64,000 bases of DNA from Selaginella tamariscina (Eukaryota > Streptophyta > Lycopodiopsida > Selaginellales > Selaginellaceae): positions 868,805 to 932,804 of the forward strand of contig PUQB01000098.1 in assembly GCA_003024785.1 (NCBI GenBank), in the 5' to 3' direction. The translations under genes and the position numbers were made by a program. Shown piece after piece: positions 25,368 through 38,214 of the stretch (position 1 is its first letter; every line of letters begins with the position of its first letter). The notes under the pieces were generated by a model. The model was not told the DNA's origin. It saw only the letters and a list, made by a program, of their open reading frames with translations, and ran no database searches.

Positions 25368-27671
25368 GTTAATTTATATAAATATGCCCTTGTTGCAGTG
25401 TGCTTTAACTGGAGGTTAGGCCACTCTCACATATGCATATACCTGGCAGCATAAAAGTATGTAGCCTTGGAGAGCAGTGGGATTAAACAGAGGCCTACAT
25501 TTCTGGTTCACAGCCCTTCTCACCGGGAAAAGCTTCTCAGCAGTGAACTCTTCGATGCCATCCGAAGGCATCATGCCACCCACAGGCGTCCCATTATTAT
25601 CCTCGGAATATTCTCCCATGGTGCAGGACTCTTGAGTTTGTTGCGAGATTAAAACCTTCATTACCCTCTGAAGTAATGGGAATAATCCACCTGCGTTTGA
25701 TATATTTACATAATATTCAATTACGCTTACGATCTTATAAAATTAGATATAGTTAAACTCTATGCTGGCATATATGCTATATGTCATACATGTTATATAT
25801 GTTCGTCTATGCTTTTATCCATCTACTCTCTCTCTCTCTCACACAGACACACACGCACGCACGCACGAGATACATATACTACAATACCAGCTAACATTGC
25901 GTAACAATATATGCATAACTTATTAAGCATGTAAAGATTATATTAGGGATAGCTATTATATGTATACCTGCCAGAAGGAATAGCATCCATCTACTAACTT
26001 GTTTGTCCGACCTTGAAAACCGCCCTCAACTCTTCCTTGGCGAAAAACAGCCCAGTTCTGCAATATATGGAGATGATAAGATTGCAATGTACACATGCAA
26101 AGATAATAGTTTAGACATGTAATATATCAATATTAATGTAATAGTTGTGATATATTAAACATTACTTACAAGTAAGCGAGGTAAGTCAAGAGCATCAACT
26201 TGATTGGCGATTACAACAGCAGCTAGTCCACAATACGTATATCTAAATAAAAAAGAGCATCAAGTAAATTGTGTGCTCGCGTGTGTAAAACGTAATACCC
26301 TACCCTCCATGAGCCTCGGCCCCAGGCTCCCCTCCAATTCCACCTTCGTATGTTTGACAACTGCATGGTATCCAATGAAGAAACAACACGGAGAGAGAGG
26401 GAGGGAGGGAGCGAGGGAGCGAGGGAGGGAGGAGAGAGAGAGGGAGAGAGAGAGAGGGAGAGAGTGCCTTGCTACAAAATCTCCGAGTTTTTCCAGCAGC
26501 GGCGATTCCAGAATATTGAGAAGAGATGCAACCTGCGAAGTAAAACATAACTAACAAATGTACTTTGCATATGTATGTGCATCTGCATTTGGGTGTGCGT
26601 GTGTGTATATATGTGTGTGTGTGTACAAAATACATATAAACTCGTGCTCACCGAAACAGCAAGATAACAACCACGGACGTCCATTTCTCCCCCTTCATGC
26701 AGCCTACACAAATGCCGTTCCATATGACTTGAAGTTGAACACACACACACAAGTTTGTGTATACATGTATGCAATCAAATGTGTACTGGTCTCTTTGTAT
26801 ACGATACCTGAATCCTCCACAAGGATCCTTCATGCGGAGTAAAAACTGAAGAATCCTCTCCCTGCAGATCTGCCATGCTATGTAAGTTCTCTTAATATTT
26901 GCACAGCAGTACTAGCATACTGAGTTTACACACGCACGCACGCACGCTAATGCTAATGAATCATGAAGATGTGTCTTTGCAAGCATCCCACGTTACCTAT
27001 TGATTGAAGCAAGTGCGGCTACACCACCCACAGTAACCAGAGTACAAACAGCAGCATAAGTTGTAGCTAAATGTGCAATCTGTTTAAACTTGTGTTAAAA
27101 AAGAATAAAGTAAAGTAAGGCTTACTTGTCCAGGTCCGCCACCATAACCTCCTGATGGGTCCTGCACATTTAGTTAGTAAATAAAGAATATAACATGTTT
27201 AAGTTGGTTTACCTCGCACCTCTTAAGAAAATCCACTATATCCGCTTGCATATGTGCATCAATTGGCTGACCAAGAAGAGCTATCGAGTGAACAATCCAG
27301 AAACATATCCATGGCCGACTGAAAGAAGCAAAATCCATACATACATATATATATACACACATGTGTGTGTGCGTTCTGTGTGCGCAAACCTTGAGTCGAG
27401 AACTATAAATGAAGGAGGCAGGCGAGCAAGGCCCTTGAAGAGATAAGCCAGGTGTTCTTCCCTCCATAGCTCTGACCTGAAGAACACACACACACACACA
27501 CAACATAAACATTCACACACACGCACGCATACGCAATTGCACCAAATATGAGAAATTGTGTAGAGATACTCACAGGAATGCGCGATTGCGGTAGCCTGCA
27601 TTCGCAAATCCCTTGAAGATTTCGGAAACCTTGCATTCCAGAGACTTCTGATCCCGCTCTGTGTCCGTCAT
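24952..27671 (-). CDS. ERA1: Protein farnesyltransferase subunit beta (ERA1 type)
   Basis: The catalytic subunit that attaches farnesyl to CaaX proteins in the cytosol; in Arabidopsis ERA1 acts in abscisic-acid signalling. ATG at 27671 starts MTDTERDQKSLECKVSEIFK. About a dozen exons follow: HLAYLFKGLARLPPSFIVLD, RPWICFWIVHSIALLGQPID, ADIVDFLKRCE, DPSGGYGGGPGQ, HLATTYAAVCTLVTVGGVAA, RERILQFLLRMKDPCGGF, GEMDVRGCYLAVSV, TYEGGIGGEPGAEAHGGYTY, VEGGFQGRTNKLVDGCYSFW. The last ones are PLFNPTALQGYILLCCQ and DKPGKSKDYYHTCYCLSGLT. The zinc ligands are present: Asp and Cys in LVDGCYSFW and His in YYHTCYC. An insert between the last two conserved blocks (VMKVLISQQTQES to AEKLFPVRR) is typical of plant FTB. 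The C-terminus is plant-like (VDKYREAVDYFRSPTK). Introns carry GT-rich tracts in the sense strand and one long (CT)n-type tract around 26380-26465. Confidence 0.95.
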
Positions 27672-27685
27672 GGCCTCCCCTTAAG

Positions 27686-27696
27686 AACCCTAAACC
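27686..27696 (-). promoter_or_regulatory. Telo-box upstream of the farnesyltransferase beta gene
   Basis: AACCCTAAACC on the plus strand lies 15-25 bases upstream of the ATG, probably within the 5'UTR or core promoter. Confidence 0.4.
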
Positions 27697-29649
27697 ACTG
27701 ATAAACAAGTTAAACTAATTTAATTTAAATTACATATTGTAATTTGGTTATTTAGAATAAAGGAATATTAATCTGCTTACATGACTAATCCTCCCCCGTA
27801 TATACATGTATACATGCCTATAAAAAGATTTAATATACTACATTATAGGAGATTAATAATATAAATGAGCATATCGGTAACAAATGTCAACAGTATTAAG
27901 AATTCAATACTGTTGCAAAATTTACAGAATTACATGACATACATTTGTATGTAAGAAATTCATAGTAAAAATTAACTTCATATATTTACAATAATAACAA
28001 TATTAAATATGGTTTTTATATTAATCATTTTTATGTAAACCATAAAGAGATTTAGAAACTAGTTTGTGGTTGGTTCGAGTTATCAATCTTAATATAGTTT
28101 TTTAACACTGATCAAACCATGGCTTGTATAATCATTAAATAATGTGCTTTCTTTTTCTAATATGAAACCTGTGGTAAGAGTATAATACTCACATCACATC
28201 ATTATGTATATGTTATATGTTGATTATAACAAGTATTGTTCTGCATTCCTCTCTCTCTCACATACACACGCACGAATAAACATATGGATGTGCATACGCT
28301 ACGCATTCCCATGGTCAAGCACACATGCATTATGTATATCTCCAGAGGAGAGAGATAGTTTTGACAACAAAAATAAATTTGATTTGCTTAAATTTCTTTA
28401 ATACATAAAACTTAGATTCATCAAATAATATACTTGATCTCTATGTGCCTCTCACTCAACAACACTATTTAATAGAATTTATTCAGTCAGGAATGTCATT
28501 GAAAGAATATCATCTTTAATTAACATGAATCATATTTAAATTATACTTTTTGAGAATTGATGATAAATGATAAATATGTAATTAAAATATCATTTAAAAT
28601 AGCATACAAAGAATTTATCTATATTTTAAAAGAAACATTAGCAAAATAAATTTAAGGTTGTATCAGATAAATATAAAAAAACTGCACATGCTGAAACACT
28701 CCTTTTTAAGTTAGATAAAAATAAAACATTTAAATACTGTTGTAAATGCTTTTACAATTCAGCCCTTTTTGTATTAGTGATAATTAATTAAAACTTAATT
28801 AACTGACAAATACTAAAAATTAAGAAAGAACGTATTTTAAAAAAAGAACAGTAATCCCATACTGTATTCATTACTCTATTGTATTTATAAAAATAAAAAA
28901 TTATAGCAAAACACAAAATAATATATTATACTATTTATAAAACATGCATAAATACAATTTTTATTTAAGTTAAACTGTATTAAGTTCCTAACATGTTTAT
29001 AAACATTAGCTGTAAAATCCTTCATAAAAATCAGTATTAGTTCTTAATTCTATCTTAAGCAATTTGGGAAATATTAATTTTACAATGTTAAAGTAAATCA
29101 TAAATTAATTTTAGGGACTACTGCTCAGATTATTTTGTTTTTAATTTTTCTTTTCTAATAAAACTATTATGAAATATAAAATGTCACCGTTTATATTTCA
29201 TATGGTTGTATATAAAATTAGGTTAGCAAATTTTATTTAACTATGATTGCTGTACGTCTTAAATTTTTATTTGGATTGTGTATGATATTTTCAAATTATT
29301 TAAAAAATTATATAAGATTGTATACTATGTATACTAAAATTATATAAGATTGTATACATAGAATATACAAATATGTACATACAAATATATCATTTATAAT
29401 ATATGTATATACAATAAAATTTATATATAGTCTACACAATACATGACAAGTATCAGTGTAACCGTATAGGTTACTCTCCCTCTCTCTCTCACATATGCAT
29501 AACATATTAGATAGCTTGTTTGGTCGACCTTGAAAGATTGGTAGTGAGTATCAGTGTAGCCGTATCAATATTCTTGTCATATTGTATATTCTATATAAAC
29601 TTTAGTAATTAATAGCAATTAATTACATTATTAAACATTAATTATTGTT
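27697..29649. other. Intergenic, very AT-rich
   Basis: No gene was seen. A 13-bp direct repeat (TTATATAAGATTG) lies at 29308 and 29339. Confidence 0.6.
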
Positions 29650-30258
29650 TTAAGCTTTAGGTTCATCTGGTTTAGCAGCAGATGCATGTTTCATCACAAT
29701 GGGAGGCCTCAAAGCCTTGTCCATAATCTCCTTTGTATTCTTTCCATGTACATCTCCAGTGTCTCCACTTGCACAAGCCTCTTCACCTATATACACACTC
29801 ACTTCATTATTAGTACCCTTGTGTGAGCGTGTGCGTGTGTTATACAAAAATTAAAACTTGTCTTAAATGTGTGCAGTGTGTTGATACATAATATTGAACA
29901 TTGTGTATATGTACAATGTGCTTATATATATCATCTATGTGTGTATGTGTGCCGACCAAACAATCTATCAGTGTATCAATATCACAGTACTACATATGTT
30001 TAAAAAATGCGTTCACAATCGTTGTATGTTGTATGTATTATGTGTGTGTGCGCGTGCGTCTCATGTATGTACACACATACACACCTGCTCAACAACACCG
30101 AGAACAGTGGGTGTATTTGGGACGACAGCAGAATGCCCTCTCTTGGGTATGCCCAGATTGCGTACGGCAATCCGGTGCTTGCGCTGAGTACCTGGCAACC
30201 CACGCACGAGCTTCACCACCAAATGCGTGCTCCATGCCGGCGTCGCCCTCGTCCTCAT
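29650..30258 (-). CDS. Mitochondrial ribosomal protein uL30m
   Basis: A nuclear-encoded large-subunit protein of the bacterial L30 family. Exon 1 (30258-30085) reads MRTRATPAWSTHLVVKLVRG, then LPGTQRKHRIAVRNLGIPKR and GHSAVVPNTPTVLGVVEQ, the L30 fold with its LVRGLPGT signature. Exon 2 (29786-29650) continues VKRLVQVETLEMYMER. Straight translation then stops soon after, but one extra base after GAAAGA restores NTKEIMDKALRPPIVMKHAS, which matches the plant-specific tail (KALRPP) of mitochondrial L30. A missing A in that run is therefore likely. The stop is at 29650-29652. No long presequence is seen, as in plant homologues. Confidence 0.9.
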
Positions 30259-30308
30259 GATTCCCCTGTTCAATACCCTAATGCTAATTAAACCTAACTG
30301 ATTTAGAG

Positions 30309-30320
30309 GTTTAGGGTTAG
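30309..30320 (-). promoter_or_regulatory. Telo-box upstream of uL30m
   Basis: GTTTAGGGTTAG lies 51-62 bases upstream of the ATG at 30258. Confidence 0.5.
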
Positions 30321-31178
30321 AATATTGAAAATGTTATAATTACCCTTAACTTTGAAGTATATTATACTCTTTAACAAGTTTCTAAATTACATACATACAC
30401 AAACTATGTATTTATTTATATGAAAAAATTATATAGCTATCTAAACAGAATAAATACAAAAGGAATATATAAAACAAAATGGTTTTCTTGAAGTTTAGTT
30501 ATAAGCGCTTTAGTTTATTTAAAAATGTGGTCTTATTAGGCAATGAAAGTTTAGTGTTCATATATTTAATTAAATTTGTTAAATATAATAATCAATAATA
30601 AATTCATATGAGCACATATTGTGTTAAAAATAGAAAATGTTACTTCATTTACAAATACGTAGGATATGTAAATGTATAGTAATATGCACTACATAACTAT
30701 TTAAATAATTTCCCATGTTAAAATAGTTATTGATTCTTTTAGAAAATTAATAATAACATTGGATATAAGGTCTTTCATAATTTGTTTACCATGACTCTTT
30801 TTTTTTTTCTTATTTTATAAATTTTTACTATGACTTAGTACAATTATGTAAAACTTAATAGCAAATATTCGAATTACTCATTTCACGAGACTTTATAAGT
30901 TTATATTTAAAAAGACTTACTAGTAGCATTGAAATAAATGAAAGTACTGTTCAATTAATAAATAAATAAAATCATTAAAATAGTGAATTGAAAATTAAAT
31001 ATAACAATATTTAAAGCTAAGTATCTGAATTTAGAAAATCTTATACCTTTTCGCCCTTTATGATGTGAGCAGTAAAGTGAATTAATTTGTTAAAGTAAAT
31101 AATTATTATTATTTTACTATTTTCTTTTATAAAAGTACGCACACACACGCACGCATACATCTACAAACATGCGCTTAA
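30321..31178. other. Intergenic, AT-rich
   Basis: No coding or repeat structure beyond short A/T tracts. Confidence 0.6.
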
Positions 31179-33071
31179 ATGGTAAATACAGCACAGCCGG
31201 ACTCTATACAGAACCATAGCGAGACGTCTGAAATCATGCAGGAACTCCGAGGTACAGCATATACACACGGAGATCCAACGCAGCGAGCACGCAGGAGCAT
31301 ATACCTAGAGAATCTAGTGCTTGCGACGTACGGGAAGCACGGAAAACTAGAGGAATCCAAACGGGTCTTTGACAGACTCAACAGGCCCAACAATGCATCA
31401 TGGAACCTCATGGTTCAAGCATATGCCCAGAATGGGCATCTGCAGCAAGCCAACGAGTTGCTGGATATCATCCCAGGAAGCAAGGTTGTAGCTGAGAATT
31501 CACTTATATCTGCATACTATCAGCTGGGGATTTACAATCTGCAAGAGAAATCTTTGATAATATGTATGAAAGATCTGCTGTTTCATGGAACACAATGTTT
31601 ACAGCATATGCCCAGAAAGGGCATCTACAAGAAGCAAAGAAAGTCTTGTATAGCATGCCGGAACCGAACTTATACATACTCACTTCCACGCTTGTGGCAT
31701 ATGCACACAATGGAGAGTTAAGAAACGCAGAGGAGATCTTTGATAGCATGCCTTGTAGGGATCACGTTTCGTGTACTGCAATGGTTAAGGCATACTCACA
31801 TAACTTGCAGGCGGGTAACGCAGAGAGGGTGTTTAATGATATGCTTGAATGGAACGTGGTCACATGCACGACCATGTTAGTGGCATATGCCCAAACGGGG
31901 CATATGGAATCTGCAAAGAGAATATTCAATGCCATGGAAGAGAGAAACGTGGTAACTTACACCTCAATGGTACAGGGATATGCCCAACATGGGCATATAC
32001 ACGAAGCAGAGGATATCTTTCAGAGGATGCCCGAGCGGGATATGGTAACGTATACTGCCCTTCTCTCTGGGTATACCCAGAAAGGGCATGTAGAGAAGAC
32101 GAAGGAGACATTCAACGATATGCCCTTTTGGGACTGCATTTCCTGTAGCATCATGCTGCAGTGTTATATAAAAACTGGAGAAATTCACAAGGCAAGGAGT
32201 ATGTTTGAGGATATGCCGGAGAGGCACATTACTGTATGGAACATAATGATACAAGGCTACGTTGAAAACGGGTGTCTAGAAGAGGGGAAGGCTTTGTACG
32301 ATCATATGCCTGTACACAGCGTTGTAAGCGGGAACATAATGCTTCGTGGTGCACGTAGCGTGGAGGAGGCCAAGTGTGTGTTTGATGGAATGCCGAGTCG
32401 GGATATGGTGAGCTGGAGTTCAATGATCGAGGATATGCCCAAGAAGGACATATCAACGATGCCAAACTCTTGTTTGAGAGTATGCCTTATGTAGATACTG
32501 TTGCGTGGACTTGTATGTTTGGTGCATATGCCCAAGAAGGGCATCTGGAGCAAGCCAGATGTATGTTCTATGGTATACCTGAGAAACAAGTAATAGCTTC
32601 AAATGCGATGGTTACTATATATGCCCAAATGGGGAATACACACGATCTGAGAAGACATTCAACAGGGCTCCGGAGAGAGATATTATATCTTGGAGTACAC
32701 GTATAGCGATGTATGCTCAGAATGGAAAACCCAAGGTGGCTATTGAGCTGTTTTGGTGTTTATCTCTTGAAGGTTTGAGTCCGGATGTGAGTATATTCAA
32801 GAGTATATTATCGGCTTGCAGTCATATTGGGGATGTAAAGGATGGTTATAAGTACTTTGTATCTATGAATAACGACCATGGTTTAGTTCCTGAGCATGAT
32901 CACTATTCGTGCATGGTGGATGTTCTTGCGAGGTGTGGGGAACTGCAGGATTGTGAAGAGCTGGTTAAGTATGCCTTTCTTACCGGACTCTGTGTCTTGG
33001 TAACTCTGTTTGCCGGGAGTAAGTTGCATCGAGATGGGGATCGCATATCCAGACTGTTGAAGATGGCATAG
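31179..33071 (+). CDS. Pentatricopeptide repeat (PPR) protein, intronless, frame-broken
   Basis: PPR proteins bind organelle RNA one base per repeat. The region has no intron and encodes about 14 repeats, many 31 residues long (S-type): NNASWNLMVQAYAQNGHLQQ, RDHVSCTAMVKAYS, RNVVTYTSMVQGYAQHGHIH, RDMVTYTALLSGYTQKGHVE and ERHITVWNIMIQGYVENGCL. The C-terminal part has SPDVSIFKSILSACSHIGDV and HYSCMVDVLARCGELQDCEE, like the L/S repeats that precede E domains. It stops soon afterwards (ISRLLKMA), with no full E or DYW domain. Frame changes near 31545, 32430 and 32650 interrupt an otherwise continuous repeat array. Start ATG 31179 (MVNTAQPDS) gives no clear targeting peptide. It is either a recent pseudogene or a gene with assembly indels. 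Confidence 0.85.
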
Positions 33072-34690
33072 ATAATTATATAACATATTAATGTGTACAT
33101 ACTGTATGGTTTATTTTTTTATTTAAAAGCCAAAGTATTAATATAATAAGCTAGTAGATAAGTTTCTATTAAGTTCTCTGTATTTTTTCTTAATAGATTG
33201 TACAATTGTTTATAAAAAAGACTATACTCAATGCAAAGAATATAGTAAAAATTAGTGCTATTATTATATATTCTACATAACTCATTTAGTGCCAATAATG
33301 AAGCAACTATAAAGTTTTAATCATAACTTTTCACGTAACTACTAAAATAGTACACTGATAATTTATATAGGTTGTTTATATATACATACACATATATAGG
33401 AATATTTTTCGAGAATAGAAATGATAGCATCCAAATATTTGCTATTAATTTGCAAAACAGATTATGCTTCGTACATGATACGGTTAAATCAAAGAAATAA
33501 TAAATAGCATTAAGAATTTATCACTAATTACAGATATTGACTATATAAACATTTTCATATATACTTTATGCTAATCTATAAGTGAATATGGATAATATGT
33601 GAATACATTCATAAACACATGAATAAATTATACATAAAACCCTTGCAAAGTTCCAGCCTACAAATAATTGCAGACACACTCTCTCTCCCTCTCTCACACT
33701 GCATCTATGTGTATATTTTGAGACAATACCTTTTTAATTTTACAGATATAATAACACTTGTAATGTAATGTAATTATGATAATATAGGTATACATTAGTA
33801 TTAAGGTATATACGGAAGCTAATCCTATAATTAGGATAATCTTATAATTATATATATATATTATATATATAATATATATATTATATTATATATATAAGTA
33901 AAAGGTATAGTCCTAATCATATTTAAACTATTTTTATAAATTAATAATATATTATCTTAATTATTATTCATACGTACTTTAATTACAAGGTAACTTACAT
34001 TTTATGGTAGTTACATTGTGGATGTTGTTAAAGAAAATATGTAGATGTGGTAAGAAAAAAAAAAATTCACAAACAGGAGTATATATAAAGGTGAAATTAA
34101 TCATATTTAAACTATTCTAATATCAATAATATTTATCTTAATTATAAAATTAACCTTTATATATACCTTATTTATTAAGGTAACTTATGTATTTACCATA
34201 GTTACCTTACACTTTTAAATATTTAAAACTTAAAAATTATGTAACTTATTTATTCCAAGTAAAAATATAAATACTTATTTATTTATTTATTAATAAACAT
34301 TTATCTACAAGAAATATAAACAAAAGTTATAATAACGTTTTAAATGATGAGTTGGAATCTTTACTTTAAGGTTAAGAGGCAGTTGCGATAACTACTAGTA
34401 TGAGATCTAGAGTACATGTATAAATAGACTAGTTTAGGACTAGAAGGGTATCCCGAGTATACTGTTATTTTATACCATGTGTCATGCACAGACATAATAT
34501 AAGTTTTTTCTCTCTCAATACGTGTATTTCTTACTCGTATTTCTATTATGTTGTATACTATTCCTTCTCCAGTACTGTGACGGGATCCATAGTATTATTG
34601 CTTGCTACACACCTTGCCATCCTTACCCTTTTCCAACCTGATTTCTTGTCTATCTTATTCCAATAAACCCTTAATAGGGTTTGTCGAAGG
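33072..34690. repeat. AT-rich intergenic DNA with a duplicated segment
   Basis: Two similar blocks (CTAATCATATTTAAACTATT ... AAGGTAACTTA ... TAGTTAC), near 33912-34018 and 34095-34210, form an imperfect direct repeat. Around 33840-33896 there is a long TA-type palindromic tract. No gene was seen. Confidence 0.5.
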
Positions 34691-34955
34691 CAATCATACC
34701 TATGTGCAAACGGTAGTATTTTGAGGTTCAACACTATACTACCGTCAGAACAACAATGAAGAGGTACCACGGGGAGGACAACCTTTATTGCTAGCACATG
34801 TACAAGTAGGGCCACCCTTTTTATTACCACCACAGTGCAATGTAATGGGAATCCTAATGTGACATGTTTCAAATGTGGAGAAAAGGGACATTATTCCATT
34901 AAATATAATAGACTAAATAACGTTCGATGCTATACATGTGGAGAATAAGAACATT
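34690..34955 (+). mobile_element. Ty3-type gag fragment with CCHC knuckle (left arm of inverted repeat)
   Basis: Reading plus, CNGNPNVTCFKCGEKGHYSI gives CX2CX4H of a gag zinc knuckle, followed by a second knuckle start CYTCGE-stop. Stops and frame breaks show decay. The segment is the reverse complement, at clearly high identity, of 35455-35700. Confidence 0.65.
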
Positions 34956-35454
34956 ATCACTCGAATGTCCAAACTGTGAATATAACTCAGGAGTACCACC
35001 ACTATAACTGGTTTAGGGTTTAGGATAGCTTGTCTTATACAAGATGCAAAAGTGTCTTATAGTACAAGCTATCCTTAGTCAGCTCCTATAAGATTTTGTT
35101 AGGTTAATCTTAGTTACAAGATGTAAAAGTACGACATGATTGGGAACATAATAAAATGACATTATACAATAACTGACATGGAGCTGTCGTTAAAACTCAA
35201 TAAAAAATACAAATTGAATGACCAACTTGACCCTTAGGAATGGAGGATTATGATTGGCATTATGCGAAAGTATTATTTGATAGTAATTTGGAATTGTTTT
35301 AAATTGCATAAGACGACTTATATCAAATGACACCGAAAGAAAAGACACATTGTGATATGAAAATTCAAAGAGAGGAGAATACGTAACAATGGATGCACAA
35401 CAGCAACATATGAAAGTACTTGGATTAACCGACTACTTCAAATAACCAACATGA

Positions 35455-36900
35455 ATAGTGTCCCCATTCTCCACATGTATAGCATCAAACATTATTTAGT
35501 CTATTACATTCAGTGGAATAATGTCCTTTTTCTCACATTTGAAACATGTCACAATAGGATTCCCACTATGTTGCATTGGTGGTGGCAGTAACAAGGGTGG
35601 CCCTACTTGTACAGGTGCTAGCAATAAAGGTTGTTCTCCTCATGGTACTCTTCATTGCAGTTCTGATAATAGTATGGTCATGGTTCGTAAGGGTATCTTT
35701 ACTATTTTTGTTCCTTTGATTCTCGTTATATTGTCTTTGTAGATAATTAAATGGATTAGTTCTCTATGTTGCATCCCATCTGGGTGGGGTAGCCTTCAAT
35801 GCCCCCAATCATCAGTTGTGGTTTGTATCTCGTACTTTAGCACTATCTCGTTTTGTGTCCTACTCCTCCACACAATTAACACTTTGGTATTTTGCATTTC
35901 AAAGCACTATTCCTTCATTCTTACATATTGTGCACAATACCATTCTAGGTTGTACTCATACCTCGGTTTCTCTCTTATGCAATCTCCGTGGTTTGCATTC
36001 CTCATCATCCATGTATCATGGTGGTATCAACATTTTAATTTGTTCTACCTTCTTTATAACATCTCTCAAATCATGTGGCCTTTTACCGTACTTGGAGTTG
36101 CAAACTCTCAGTTAACCCATTGACATACTATTTTCTTGCCAATTTGTCACTGACATCACCCATCTCACAATGATTGTATATTCTTTAAAATCTACATGTG
36201 TAATTCTTTACTATTTCTGTAGGTCCTTGTTATGACATAATTCATGCAACTGAATTGCGATATTTTTGAACATAGTAATGTTTGAATAATGTAAGTAGTG
36301 TTTCGTACTTATCAATTGTTACACCATTCTTGTAATACCAATCATTAGCATCTCCCTTAAGTATGAACAAAAATATTTGAAGCTTCTCATGCTCATTTGT
36401 AATTTCATTTGCCTTGCATGTCTTCTCAAATTGTTGAATATGTTAATTTGTATCCTCATGCTCCAAACCACAAAGGGTGAAGGTACCACTTTCCCCATAA
36501 TTCACCTCTAGTGCCTTAATCATTAGTACATCCTATAAATGTCGTGTCAATGTATGTAATTCTTTGCTTTCTTATTTCTCGCTTTTGTCTTCCTCTTTGT
36601 CCGACTCTCCAAACCCTATTGCGTTCTCTTATGCTTTTAATTGCTCATTATGCCTTTGTGCCTCTTGTTCCTCTAATCTCTTTTGGGTCTTTATTATAGC
36701 GTGTCATTGTAAGTATCGCTCCTCACATTTTGTTTTGACATTGTCTTATCTCCTTGTGTTGTTAACGTTCAGTGAGAATTTGGCAATAACCATCCATTCA
36801 TCTACCATTCAGAGCTGCAGATCCATTCTCATGAAGCCTTTTTGAGCATTATGTCATCTCTGTGTGCTTCAGGGTCAGTTGAAAGCCTTGAATTTCTTCT
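35455..36900 (-). mobile_element. Decayed Ty3-type retrotransposon gag region
   Basis: On the minus strand, from high to low coordinates, a broken reading gives EHEKLQIFLFILKGDANDWY and then YKNGVTIDKYETLLTLFKHY (Retrotrans_gag domain). This is followed by Q/E-rich text and the zinc knuckles CFKCEKK-like and CYTCGEWGHYS at 35460-35560. Many in-frame stops and frame changes are present. I see no reverse transcriptase, integrase or clear LTRs nearby. Confidence 0.65.
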
Positions 36901-38160
36901 TTTATTGTAATTTCTCTTTAAACTCCAGCACTTCCTTGAGTATCAGTCTACCCATTCCAATACATTCTTACACACAATCTGTTAGTTACCTACTAATATG
37001 ACCATCCCTCCATGGTCACCATAATATTAAGTTAGAATTTTCCTATGCCTATAAACGTAATTATGGTTGCCACTGTCAACCATGTTAAGGGATAAATGGA
37101 ATAAAGTGAATACATGGTAAGATAAAAATCAGAAATCAAACTTTAAAAGGTTGGAATAGAATAAGAATGATAAGGTATATAGTAGGTAGTAGTACTGCAA
37201 ATTTTGTTCTAGTAGCAAAGAGAGAAAAGTATATTAAAAAACAAAGAAACAAATAAAAAAATGCAATGAGAGTAAGATGAGAGCTTTTATTATGTTCACA
37301 CAATGATACATAATACAATATTAATATACTCATGATGTTTTTGTAGTCTTATTTTAGTTTATTTATACTTGTACTCTCAATTCGATACTAACTGTTATCG
37401 TAATTTTTTCTAAACCTTATTCAATTAGTTATGTAACCTTGTCATTGCCATTAAGATAACTTCTGTATTTCGTTAACTTTGTAGATACATATTCCATCTT
37501 AAACTCTATATTACGATGGTAGTATGTAATTCTATGTTCTTTTGTTTAACTTTATATTTTTGCCATATATACTGTTTTTGTATTTTTCTTATTATATGCT
37601 TAAGAAAAGAAACATAATTAAAAACTCCTAACTAACTAAATATGATCTTAACAGCAAGTACCTTGGCATTGCTAATAAGTATGCTTTTCATATTGAAATT
37701 GAAACTTTATAAAAGTGAAATCAGTAATTTTGTTATTAAACAGTAGGAAATTTGATGAAATGCAAAACTTATTAGTGTAAATTTTACAATGGCATCTTTA
37801 AATAAAAATTAAGTCATTATTTAAATGTAATGTCATGTTCCTTATGCATGCATGGTATGATATATAGGTACACATGCATCATGTTATGTAAAATATTGAT
37901 TCATACATGCATTTACATACTTTGTATATATCACTTTTTTAATTATTCATTTCATGATACAGTTGATTTACTAAGTGAAAAGCCATATTTGTTTACAAAG
38001 TGAAATGCTATACCTCTTTATAATTACACCGAATGATAAAGTGAATTTCATTCTTACTCTATGAACCAATTCATTAAAGAATGGAGTAACTATTTCACTT
38101 ATGTATCAAAAATCTATTGAAAAAGATATTTTTTAAAACTACAGTCTGAATCTACATTTT
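36901..38160. other. Intergenic, AT-rich
   Basis: Nothing recognisable. It may include the rest of the decayed element on its 5' side. Confidence 0.5.
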
Positions 38161-38214
38161 CATTTTTTTGTTATGTTGTATTGGCTTTACATGTGCAAGA
38201 ATCAAAAAGAAAAG

